From: Micromonospora chokoriensis
Lineage (GTDB): Bacteria > Actinomycetota > Actinomycetes > Mycobacteriales > Micromonosporaceae
NCBI RefSeq assembly: GCF_900091505.1
Contig: NZ_LT607409.1
Location: forward strand, 6,510,001 to 6,574,000
Reading direction: 5' to 3'
DNA length: 64,000 nucleotides
In this document: one piece after another, positions 25,434 through 32,638 of the stretch
How the letters are laid out: each line of letters opens with the position of its first letter
Position numbering within the stretch: position 1 is the first letter of the stretch
The notes under the pieces: model-generated
Told to the model about the DNA's origin: nothing
Databases searched by the model: none
What the model saw: the letters and a program-made list of their open reading frames with translations, nothing else
Made by a program: the position numbers and the translations under genes

Positions 25434-26089
25434 CCCGGCTCCTCGGCGAACCTGTTGCACAGCTCGTCCACGCTCGCCGGCACCCAGGGCTCCACCAGGT
25501 ACGACCGGTGGATGGCCACGATCCGCTGTGCGAGCCGCCAGACCACCGCCCGGTACGCGTTCTCCCACTGCATGGTCAGCAAGCCGTAGACCCCATCCCG
25601 CTGGTAGTGCACCGCGATGTCGGGATCCGGCATGGCGGTCGGGGTGAATCGTTGGATGTCGCGCAGCACCCGGGGCAGTGCCGTGCCGTTCGTCGGTGAC
25701 CAGGTGACCGGCACGATCGCCGTCTCGTGCGGCGAGGCGGAGCTGTGCCGGGGGACGATCCGTCGGCGGGAGAACGCGTCCCACTCGCGACCGCACCACT
25801 CGCTGCCGAGCAGCGCGCTGGACACCAGCGGGACGAAGACCTGACAGGTGCCGGCGGCCTGGAGCAGCTCCGGGCTCCAGCGTTCACCACCGGCGATGGA
25901 GGTGTCCAGGAAGCCGGCGTCCACCCCGGTCACCGGGCCGACCAGCTCGCTGACGTGGACGGAGACGTCCTCGAAGAACCGGGAGACGTACTCGGCGGGC
26001 TTGCCGGTGGCCCGGCCGATCGGCGCTCGCGAGTAGCTGATGAAGAAGAGCGGGGCGCGCGACCCGGAGGGTGCGTCCACTGTGCTCAC
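25430..26089 (-). CDS. TIR-domain protein of the fxs operon
   Basis: Single-domain TIR-like protein of 219 residues: LFFISYSRAPIGRATGKPAEYV (strand A and BB loop), VDAGFLDTSIAGGERW, then CQVFVPLVSSALLGSEWCGREWDAF. The motif W98-C-G-R-E102 is the classical WCxxE of enzymatic TIR domains, better preserved here than in FxsC. GTG at 26089 follows GGAGGGG with a five-base spacer; an ATG 36 bases upstream is the alternative. It starts 52 bases after the aac(3)-like gene and overlaps fxsC at its stop. Paralogous in layout to the first half of FxsC, suggesting duplication. No signal or membrane segment. Confidence 0.85.
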   Translation of the reverse strand: MSTVDAPSGSRAPLFFISYSRAPIGRATGKPAEYVSRFFEDVSVHVSELVGPVTGVDAGFLDTSIAGGERWSPELLQAAGTCQVFVPLVSSALLGSEWCGREWDAFSRRRIVPRHSSASPHETAIVPVTWSPTNGTALPRVLRDIQRFTPTAMPDPDIAVHYQRDGVYGLLTMQWENAYRAVVWRLAQRIVAIHRSYLVEPWVPASVDELCNRFAEEPG

Positions 26090-26141
26090 CGCTGCCCCTC
26101 CGCCCTCCTCACGCGGCCGGACCATCAGCGTAGTCCCCGCG

Positions 26142-26966
26142 TCAATGTCGCACCGCCAAGCGGTTCGCGGCGAACCAGCCGACCGCGAAGTCGACCGCGG
26201 CTCGTGCCGGCAGCAGACGAGCCTCGGCCCGACCGACCCGACCACGCTGGACGAACGACGTGTCGTCGAGGGCGGCGCCGACCTGGGGAAAATCGGTGTC
26301 GTCCAGGTCGAGCGCACGAAAGTCGAGCCGGACCCGACGCCCGTCGACGAGCCGGAAGCAGTGGTAGTCGCGTTCGGGCGGGGGCACCGGCAACCGGTAC
26401 TCGGCCAGGTGCAGGACGCTGCACGCCTCGTAGCCCGCGCCGAGCAGCAGGATCTGCCCGTCGGCCGCGTACAGGTTGCCCACCGGTGACCGCTCCCCCA
26501 GGTGGCAGGTGAGGTCGTGGCCGTCGGTGAGCTGACGGGCCCGGGGTCCGAGCGCGGCGAACGAGGTCTGCGGGTGGTCGCTGCGCACCGCGCCTGGCGT
26601 GCGGCGGACGTACTCGGCGAGCGCCCCCATCCGCTGCGAGGGGGTGGTCCGGCGGTCCCAGCCGGGCAGCGCCGCCTCGTAGCGGTCGCGCTGCGCCCGG
26701 TCCATGCCGGCGACGGCCGCCAGGTGAGCCCGGGAGGTCGTCGAGTTGCCGTCGGTCTGGGTGGGCACCAGCAGCGTGCCGGCGGGGCCGAGGACGTCCC
26801 GAAGGGCCCCGGCGAGCGTCGCCGGGCCGCGCTCCAGTGGGCCCACCCGCCGCAGACCGCAGTGCACCACCAGGCACACACCCGGTCGGACCCCCAGCGC
26901 CCGCAGGTCGTCGGCCAGGCGGGGCCGCCCCAGAGTGGGCCACTGCCGCTCATCGGGACCCGACAC
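26142..26966 (-). CDS. AAC(3)-family N-acetyltransferase inside the fxs operon
   Basis: The 274-residue protein has the AAC(3) fold signatures: LVVHCGLRRVGPL, the TLLVPTQT strand, RSDHPQTSFAALGPRA (the H-P-x-x-S-F core) and SVLHLAEYRLP with the metal/donor-side His. Reference enzymes transfer acetyl from acetyl-CoA to aminoglycosides. GTG at 26966 is preceded by GGAGGAG and overlaps the end of fxsB by 17 bases. Its position between the maturase and the TIR genes argues for a role in the peptide pathway, such as acyl transfer to the peptide or a small-molecule ligand, rather than drug resistance. That role is inference. Confidence 0.85.
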   Translation of the reverse strand: MSGPDERQWPTLGRPRLADDLRALGVRPGVCLVVHCGLRRVGPLERGPATLAGALRDVLGPAGTLLVPTQTDGNSTTSRAHLAAVAGMDRAQRDRYEAALPGWDRRTTPSQRMGALAEYVRRTPGAVRSDHPQTSFAALGPRARQLTDGHDLTCHLGERSPVGNLYAADGQILLLGAGYEACSVLHLAEYRLPVPPPERDYHCFRLVDGRRVRLDFRALDLDDTDFPQVGAALDDTSFVQRGRVGRAEARLLPARAAVDFAVGWFAANRLAVRH

Positions 26967-29271
26967 GGGTCTCCTCCAGCGCCTGGCGCACCCGGTCGAC
27001 GAACCGCTCACCAGCGGCGGTGAGCGATCGGCTGGCCAGCAGCGCGTCGACACCGGCCCGGGTCCACGCGAGGTAGCGGGCGGCGTGCTCCGACGCGGCC
27101 CCGCCCTCGGTCGCCGCCCGGGACCGCCACACCTGGGTGACGGCCAGGTGGGCGTACACCCCCTGGAGGACGCCCTCGGGTGGCCGCGGGTCGGGACGCC
27201 AGGGCACCCGGATCACCGTGCCCTGACCCGGCGCGACCAGGTCGTAGCGGTCGAGCACCGCGCCGAGCTTCACGTGCTGCCACTCGTGCACGAGCAACAC
27301 CGCCATCGTCTCCGCGTCGGGGTGGGGGGTGACGGCGACCGCGCCGAACGCGTGCCGGGCGGTCGCGCTCCGCAGGGGCCGCTCCGGATCGGGCAGCAAC
27401 GGCACGACGGCCCGCAGGCCGCCGTCGAGCGCCGCCCCGTGTGCCGGCACGTCGCGGTGCACGACCTTCCAGGCTTCGGCGAGGGTACGGCCCAACGCCC
27501 GCACCGCCCGGGCCGTGAGGCCAGGGGCGACCGACTGGCCGTAGCAGTCCCGGTACGGGTCGTCGTCCTCGATGAGCAGCCGCCCGCCGGGCACCAGCAC
27601 GTCGGGTGTCGGTCGCCAACCGGTCGACGGCTCGCCCGGGTCGAGGTGGACCGTCCCGTCCGCCGAGCCACCCCGGACCCGGAAACCCCCCGACTGGACG
27701 GTCACCTCGGCGCTCTCGCCCAGACCGGGCAACACCAGACTGCCGAGTGTCGGCACCGTGATCACGTCGGGCCACACCGGAACGTCCACTGTGACGGCCA
27801 CACCCGCCCGGACGGCGGCGGCGACGGCGAGGGCCGGCAGCGGGTCGGCAGCCGCGCCGACACCGGACCGGGTCGACGGGTCGAGGCGACGCACCAGCCG
27901 CGGACGGACGAACGGGTGTTCCAGGACCGCTCGGACCGCCGCCGGCGCCGTCCCCTCAAGGTGGGCGAGCACCTCCCAGGCGGCAGTGGGGCCGAACATC
28001 TCCCGGCAGGCGGTCAGCAACATCCGGGTGATGGCCACCTGGTCCTCGGCGAGCCGTCTGATCGTCTGCGGCGACCCGTGCCCGGTCGCCAGGTCGTCCA
28101 GCATCTCGTCGACCGGCGCGGGAACGGACCACTCGTGGGCGGACTCCGTAGCCGCGTCCACGCCCTCGATCAGGCGGAGCAGGTCGGCGCAGTAGACCGA
28201 CGGGTTGTCGAAGCCGGAGCCGGTGCGCCAGCGGTGGGCGTACAGACCGCCACCGCACCGGTCGACCACCGGGCAGGCCCGGCACGTCGCGCAGAGCCCC
28301 TGCACGCCCGCCTGGCGGACGGCGACACCGGGGTGCCGGGCGGCCTCGTCCACCGAGTGGGCGAACACGTCGAACCCGGTGCCGGCCGCACCGTGGTACG
28401 CCGTCTTCAGCGAGTCGACCTGCTCCCAACTGCCGTCCGCCTCGACCACCAGCACGTCGGCCGGCGCGAGGCCGAACGCCTCGGTGCCCCCGCCGCCCGG
28501 CCGCAACGCCTCGAACAGCCGGAAGGACCCGGGGCGTCCGTCGTCCACCCACCTGCTGTGGACCCGCAGGAGCCAGTCCGCGTACGGGGTGCCGCCCGGG
28601 CCGGGCCGTCGCGGCGGGTCGTCCCAGGTGGCGTGTGGCAGCAGCAGGTCGACCCGGGGCGGGTTCTCGGCCACCAACGCCTCGTACACCCGGTCGGGGT
28701 CGTTGCGGACGTCGACTGTGCACAGGATGCCGGCGTAGCTGCCGCGGAACTCCGGCTGCCGGAGCAGGGCCAGGGCCCGCCGAACGTGCTCGTGGCTGCT
28801 GCCGCCGTGGGCGAAGACCCGGTGCCTGTCGTTCGCCGTGCGATCACCGTCGAACGACACACCGACCCGTACGCCGTACTCGACGAACAGTCGGCACAGG
28901 TCCTCGTCGAGCAGTACGCCGTTGGTCTGCATGCGCAGGTCGAGTCGCGTCCACGGGCTGATCGCCGCGCGCAGCTCGGCCAGCACCGCGCGCAGCCCGG
29001 CGGCACCGAGCAGCAGCGGTTCACCTCCGTGCAGCACCACGTGCACGGTCGGCAACCCGTGCTCGCGGGCGTGCTCGGCGATGCGCCGCGCGGCGGAACG
29101 GGCCGTGGCCGGCGCCATCCGCACCGGTCGGTCCCGCCAGGTCTGGTCGGCGTGCTGGTAGACGTAGCAGTGGTCGCAGCTGAGGTCGCACCGGCTGTGC
29201 ACCTTCAGCACGAACTGGCTGATCCGCCGGCAGGCTCCATCCGCTCCGGGTGCACCGCACCGGCAGGTCAT
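26950..29271 (-). CDS. fxsB: FxsB: radical SAM/SPASM peptide maturase fused to a HExxH domain
   Basis: Modifies the FxsA precursor. The 773-residue protein has the radical SAM cluster C28-x3-C32-x2-C35 (RCDLSCDHCYVYQHAD, typical of peptide maturases), GGEPLL (82-87), and the SPASM cluster cysteines C327, C330, C333, C339 and C361. The FxsB family is among those reported to form three-residue cyclophanes. The C-terminal region (about 390-773) is a separate domain with H662-E-W-Q-H666 (VHEWQHVKLGAVLDRYDL), the HExxH type later assigned to 2-oxoglutarate-dependent peptide beta-hydroxylation. Two chemistries in one chain are therefore predicted. ATG at 29271 comes three bases after the fxsA stop; its end overlaps the aac(3) gene by 17 bases. 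Confidence 0.93.
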   Translation of the reverse strand: MTCRCGAPGADGACRRISQFVLKVHSRCDLSCDHCYVYQHADQTWRDRPVRMAPATARSAARRIAEHAREHGLPTVHVVLHGGEPLLLGAAGLRAVLAELRAAISPWTRLDLRMQTNGVLLDEDLCRLFVEYGVRVGVSFDGDRTANDRHRVFAHGGSSHEHVRRALALLRQPEFRGSYAGILCTVDVRNDPDRVYEALVAENPPRVDLLLPHATWDDPPRRPGPGGTPYADWLLRVHSRWVDDGRPGSFRLFEALRPGGGGTEAFGLAPADVLVVEADGSWEQVDSLKTAYHGAAGTGFDVFAHSVDEAARHPGVAVRQAGVQGLCATCRACPVVDRCGGGLYAHRWRTGSGFDNPSVYCADLLRLIEGVDAATESAHEWSVPAPVDEMLDDLATGHGSPQTIRRLAEDQVAITRMLLTACREMFGPTAAWEVLAHLEGTAPAAVRAVLEHPFVRPRLVRRLDPSTRSGVGAAADPLPALAVAAAVRAGVAVTVDVPVWPDVITVPTLGSLVLPGLGESAEVTVQSGGFRVRGGSADGTVHLDPGEPSTGWRPTPDVLVPGGRLLIEDDDPYRDCYGQSVAPGLTARAVRALGRTLAEAWKVVHRDVPAHGAALDGGLRAVVPLLPDPERPLRSATARHAFGAVAVTPHPDAETMAVLLVHEWQHVKLGAVLDRYDLVAPGQGTVIRVPWRPDPRPPEGVLQGVYAHLAVTQVWRSRAATEGGAASEHAARYLAWTRAGVDALLASRSLTAAGERFVDRVRQALEETRVGSR

Positions 29272-29274
29272 CGC

Positions 29275-29463
29275 TCAGATGGACGAGTTGAAGGCGGCGA
29301 CGGCAACACTGCCGGACGCCGCGGACTGGCCCGCGACGACGCGCCTGCGGACCGCCTCGACCAGATCGGCGTGCTCGACGGCGATCCGCTCCAGCGGGGT
29401 GTGCAGACTGCGGGTGAGGTCATCCAGGTCGGGACGGGGTGATCGGGTGGGGGCGTGGTCCAC
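29275..29463 (-). CDS. fxsA: FxsA: FxSxx-COOH ribosomal peptide precursor
   Basis: 62-residue precursor ending in A-A-F58-N-S60-S-I62, matching the C-terminal F-x-S-x-x-COOH rule that names the family. The leader contains the usual helical recognition region (PDLDDLTRSLHTPLERIAVE, then HADLVEAVRRRV), followed by a small-residue stretch AGQSAASGSVAVAA before the core. Expected modification is a ring between the Phe side chain and the Ser at +2, made by FxsB, with possible extra beta-hydroxylation. Start chosen as GTG 29463 because GGAG lies eight bases upstream; in-frame alternatives reach 29559 but lack a site. First gene of the operon, three bases before fxsB. Note that a second start frame (29510) gives no family match. 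Confidence 0.88.
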   Translation of the reverse strand: MDHAPTRSPRPDLDDLTRSLHTPLERIAVEHADLVEAVRRRVVAGQSAASGSVAVAAFNSSI

Positions 29464-29524
29464 AATGAGTCTCCGGGGGCCCGGGGCGCTGGGAGCGCGA
29501 GCGACGACAATGGCTCGAAAGGCT

Positions 29525-29566
29525 CTGGTCCGTGACCAGGATAGACAAATATCGACCAAGTGTCAC
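29525..29566 (-). promoter_or_regulatory. fxs operon promoter with operator-like palindrome
   Basis: Reading the minus strand, GTGACA (29561-29566, a -35 with one mismatch) is followed by a 17-base spacer and TATCCT (29538-29543, -10). Immediately downstream the perfect palindrome CTGGTCCGTGACCAG (6-bp arms, 29525-29539) covers the likely transcription start, the standard position of a repressor operator. The leader to the fxsA start is about 60-65 bases. The 166-base gap also serves the divergent DUF2277 gene. Confidence 0.6.
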
Positions 29567-29629
29567 CGTCGGTACAGTCGTCGACACCACGGGTGGCAGG
29601 TCGTCGGGCTCGACAGACGAGGAGCGCAC

Positions 29630-29878
29630 ATGTGCCGGAGCATCAAGACGCTGCGTGAGCCGTTCACCCCGCAGGTGACGGACGCGGACGTCGAGGCGGC
29701 GGCGTTGCAGTACGTCCGGAAGATCTCTGGCTTCCGGGCGCCCGCCGCGCACAACGCCGCCGCGTTCGACGCCGCGGTGGCCGCCGTGGCCGAGGCGACG
29801 CGCACCCTGCTCGACCAACTGGTGGTGCGGGGTGCCGGCTCGGGCACCCCGGACCGGCCAACCGCCGCGTCCCACTGA
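29630..29878 (+). CDS. DUF2277 protein
   Basis: 82-residue small cytoplasmic protein with the family start MCRSIKTLREPFTPQVTDADVEAAALQYVRKISGFRAPAA. Homologues occur widely in bacteria; function unknown. The C-terminal part (AFDAAVAAVAEATRTLLDQL) forms an amphipathic helix. ATG at 29630 follows GACGAGGAG. It is divergent from fxsA, so the same intergenic region controls both; there is no other evidence for a functional link. A long antisense frame begins further upstream but adds nothing conserved. Confidence 0.85.
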   Translation: MCRSIKTLREPFTPQVTDADVEAAALQYVRKISGFRAPAAHNAAAFDAAVAAVAEATRTLLDQLVVRGAGSGTPDRPTAASH

Positions 29879-29912
29879 CCGCCGGATCGCCCGGCCCGAC
29901 CCCGCGACGAGG

Positions 29913-30392
29913 TCAGGCCGCGGCGAGCGCCGGGGCGATCGTGTCGGGCGCCCAGCGCGAGCGGTGACACTGCGACCATCCCCGGCAACCCGGGTCACCC
30001 AACGTGCAGAGCCGTTTCCGGGTGAGCACCTCACCGTCGTCGGTGTCCCGCACGTCGAAGTGCACCGGACGCACCGTGCCGTCCGGTGCCACGAGCAGGT
30101 GCCGACCCGCGTCGAGCGTGTCGTCGCGCAACAGGCAGTTGCGGCCCAGCAGTCGAGCGAGCGCGGCGATGCTGGCGTGCTCGGGGAGCCGCTCGGGCAC
30201 CCCGTAGATGTCCACCACGGTCGCGAACTCGCCGGGCGCCTCCCAGACGTCGCACACCACCGCGTACGCCGGCAGCCGGGCCGGATCGGCCACCGCCAAC
30301 GGCATCACCACCCGACCAATGGCCTCGGCCAGCGCCGGGTAGACCTGGACGGGTTGAGCCCCGTCGATTCTCCAGTTCCACAGCTCGGTCAT
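29913..30392 (-). CDS. Unknown protein with C-terminal Cys/His cluster
   Basis: I do not recognise this 159-residue protein. ATG at 30392 is preceded by GAGGAGG with a four-base spacer, and the frame has normal high-GC coding character. It begins MTELWNWRIDGAQPVQVYP and ends with LCTLGDPGCRGWSQCHRSRW, where three Cys and one His could bind a metal. The middle (LLRDDTLDAGRHLLVAPDGTVRPVHFDV) reads as beta-rich. No signal peptide or membrane segment. It lies convergent with the DUF2277 gene, close to the fxs operon on the same strand but with its own promoter-like sequence, so membership of that system is possible, not shown. Confidence 0.65.
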   Translation of the reverse strand: MTELWNWRIDGAQPVQVYPALAEAIGRVVMPLAVADPARLPAYAVVCDVWEAPGEFATVVDIYGVPERLPEHASIAALARLLGRNCLLRDDTLDAGRHLLVAPDGTVRPVHFDVRDTDDGEVLTRKRLCTLGDPGCRGWSQCHRSRWAPDTIAPALAAA

Positions 30393-30479
30393 TTCGCCTC
30401 CTCGCTGCGTTCGTCCCCACCGGCCTCCGAATCGGGCCTTACTGACGATGGTGGGGGGCATTTGACCCCAGCCGGGCGC

Positions 30480-30509
30480 AAGTTACCGGTCTGTGACCAT
30501 TCCGGGCAA
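30480..30509 (-). promoter_or_regulatory. Candidate promoter of the Cys-cluster gene
   Basis: On the minus strand TTGCCC (30504-30509) and TAACTT (30480-30485) are separated by 18 bases, a plausible sigma-70-type pair. The gap 30393-30640 shows nothing else I can identify. Confidence 0.35.
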
Positions 30510-30640
30510 AATTTCCCTGAGCGGCATTGCTCGGAGTAGCGGGAAGGTGACAGTTTATCGGGTACGGTGCGACAGCCGCCCCACCGCCACCGCGTGTCCG
30601 CACGTTCCTCGCGGACTCCCGGCCAGGTGTTACGGATCAG

Positions 30641-31630
30641 TCAGCGCAGGACGACGAGGTGCTCGCCACGCGGCAGCAACTCGCCCACCACCGGAGCGCC
30701 GGGCACCTCACCGGCCACCAGCAGGCCGCCGGAGGTCTGCGCGTCGGCCAGCAGCAACCGCTCGTCCGCCCCGGCGGAGCCGAAATCCGTCCACGGCGTC
30801 ACCCACGCCAGGTTGCGCCGGCTGCCGCCGCTGACGTAGCCGTCGCGCAACGCCTCCCGGGCACCCTCCAGGTACGGCACCCGCGCCGTGTCGATGGCCA
30901 CCGTGAGCTGACTGGCCCGCGCCAACTTCGAGGCGTGCCCGAGCAGACCGAACCCGGTCACGTCGGTGCCGCACCGGATGCCGGCGGCCACCGCCGCGCG
31001 GGCGGCGTCCCGGTTGAGCGTGCTCATCGACGCCACCGCCTGCGGGAAGCTCTCACCGGTGTTCTTGTGCCGGGTGTTCAGCACACCCACCCCGAGCGGC
31101 TTCGTCAGCGACAACGGCAGGCCGGCACGCCCGGCGTCCAGGGTGATCAACTCTTCGGGCCGGACCGTGCCGGTGACCGCCAGCCCGTACTTCGGGCCGT
31201 CGTCGTCCACGCTGTGCCCGCCCGCCAGATGGCAGCCGGCCTCGCGCGCCACGTCCTGCCCGCCGCGCAGAACCTCGCCCGCCAACTCCATCGGCAGCAC
31301 GTCGCGCGGCCAGCAGAGCAGGTTGAGCGCCACCAACGGGGTGCCGCCCATCGCGTACACGTCGGAGAGCGCGTTGGCCGCGGCGATCCGACCCCAGTCG
31401 TACGCGTCGTCGACCACGGGAGTGAAGAAGTCGGCGGTGCTGACCAGACCGGTCCGCTCGTCGAGGCGGACCACCGCCGCGTCGTCGCCGTGATCCAGCC
31501 CGACCAGCAACTCGGCGGTGCCGGTCGCCGGGCCGAGACCGGCCACCATGATCTCCAACTCGCCAGGAGGGATCTTGCAGGCGCAGCCACCGCCGCGGGC
31601 GTAACGCGTCAGCCGTACCGGTTCGGTCAT
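30641..31630 (-). CDS. selD: Selenide, water dikinase
   Basis: Makes selenophosphate from selenide and ATP, the selenium donor for selenocysteine and 2-selenouridine. The N-terminus RLTRYARGGGCACKIPP carries the catalytic C16 and K19; here residue 16 is Cys, not Sec. The AIRS-type ATPase follows with LVGLDHGDDAAVV and STADFFTPVVDD metal/ATP motifs, DVYAMGGTP and GGHSVDD. Length is 329 residues. ATG at 31630. No selA, selB, tRNA-Sec or mnmH is in the window, so its product's use cannot be read here. It lies alone between the Cys-cluster gene and gluA. Confidence 0.95.
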   Translation of the reverse strand: MTEPVRLTRYARGGGCACKIPPGELEIMVAGLGPATGTAELLVGLDHGDDAAVVRLDERTGLVSTADFFTPVVDDAYDWGRIAAANALSDVYAMGGTPLVALNLLCWPRDVLPMELAGEVLRGGQDVAREAGCHLAGGHSVDDDGPKYGLAVTGTVRPEELITLDAGRAGLPLSLTKPLGVGVLNTRHKNTGESFPQAVASMSTLNRDAARAAVAAGIRCGTDVTGFGLLGHASKLARASQLTVAIDTARVPYLEGAREALRDGYVSGGSRRNLAWVTPWTDFGSAGADERLLLADAQTSGGLLVAGEVPGAPVVGELLPRGEHLVVLR

Positions 31631-31834
31631 TCCCTCATGATCTCGACAACGCGCCACGATCGCTACCGCTGCCACCCAGACAGTGACCGAAATCGGACCC
31701 GCGACGGCGATCGCGACCGGTGTTACCGCTCCGTGACCCGCTGAGTTGCGTTCCGCCACATCAGGCCGCCTACAGTGGCCGCACCGGGGGTCAACCGACC
31801 CCGATCCGGGAGACGACAGGGGACGGTGGACGAC

Positions 31835-32581
31835 GTGACGACGGGCGAACCGCTCATCGTGCTGGACGCGGTCAACAAGTGGTTCGGGCCGCTGCACGTG
31901 CTGGACGACGTCTCGCTGTCGGTGGGTCGGGGCGAGGTGGTCGTGGTGATCGGCCCGTCCGGCTCCGGCAAGTCGACGCTGTGCCGCACCATCAACCGAC
32001 TGGAGCCGATCAACTCCGGCACCATCACCTTCGACGGCCAGCCACTGCCGGCCGAGGGCAAGCCCCTCGCCAAGCTGCGCAGCGAGGTGGGGATGGTCTT
32101 CCAGTCCTTCAACCTCTTCGCGCACAAGACCATCCTGGAGAACGTCACCCTCGGCCCGATCAGGGTCCGCAAGGAGAAGCCGGCCGCCGCCCGTGAGCGC
32201 GGCCTGGCCCTGCTCGACCGGGTCGGCATCGCCAACCAGGCGGACAAGTTCCCGGCCCAACTCTCCGGCGGGCAGCAGCAGCGGGTGGCCATCGCCCGGG
32301 CGCTGGCCATGCAGCCCAAGGCGATGCTCTTCGACGAGCCCACCAGCGCCCTGGACCCGGAGATGGTGGGCGAGGTGCTGGACGTGATGACCTCGCTGGC
32401 CGGCGACGGCATGACGATGGTCGTGGTCACGCACGAGATGGGCTTCGCGCGGCACGCCGCCAACCGGGTCATCTTCATGGCCGACGGCAAGCTCGTCGAG
32501 GACGCCTCCCCGGCGGAGTTCTTCGAGAACCCGCGCAGCGACCGGGCGAAGGACTTCCTCTCCAAAATCCTCACGCACTAG
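31835..32581 (+). CDS. gluA: Glutamate ABC transporter ATPase
   Basis: Energises uptake of glutamate (or another polar amino acid). Walker A GPSGSGKS (40-47), Q-loop MVFQSFNLF, signature LSGGQQQRVAIARAL, Walker B AMLFDEPTSALDPE, and switch His in VTHEMGF. Length is 248 residues from GTG 31835; GTG 31826 is an equally open start. Genes A-B-C-D follow in the corynebacterial gluABCD order, and location near recX/miaB is shared with that group. The long gap upstream (31631-31834) carries the operon promoter, without a clear operator. Confidence 0.92.
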   Translation: MTTGEPLIVLDAVNKWFGPLHVLDDVSLSVGRGEVVVVIGPSGSGKSTLCRTINRLEPINSGTITFDGQPLPAEGKPLAKLRSEVGMVFQSFNLFAHKTILENVTLGPIRVRKEKPAAARERGLALLDRVGIANQADKFPAQLSGGQQQRVAIARALAMQPKAMLFDEPTSALDPEMVGEVLDVMTSLAGDGMTMVVVTHEMGFARHAANRVIFMADGKLVEDASPAEFFENPRSDRAKDFLSKILTH

Positions 32582-32638
32582 GCGTCCGTAGTGGAGCGTG
32601 CCGCACCTCGGTGGGCTCCGTTGAAGAAGGAGAAGAGT

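Noticed and set aside
26142..26966. Aminoglycoside resistance gene
   Set aside because: Embedded in the fxs operon with overlapping joints; no mobile element or resistance context.
29268..29510. Alternative 80-residue minus-strand frame across fxsA
   Set aside because: Ends TRPSER and lacks the FxSxx tail; the other frame has a good SD and family C-terminus.
31631..31834. tRNA-Sec or SECIS near selD
   Set aside because: No cloverleaf-like pairing or UGA-reading frame could be found by eye.
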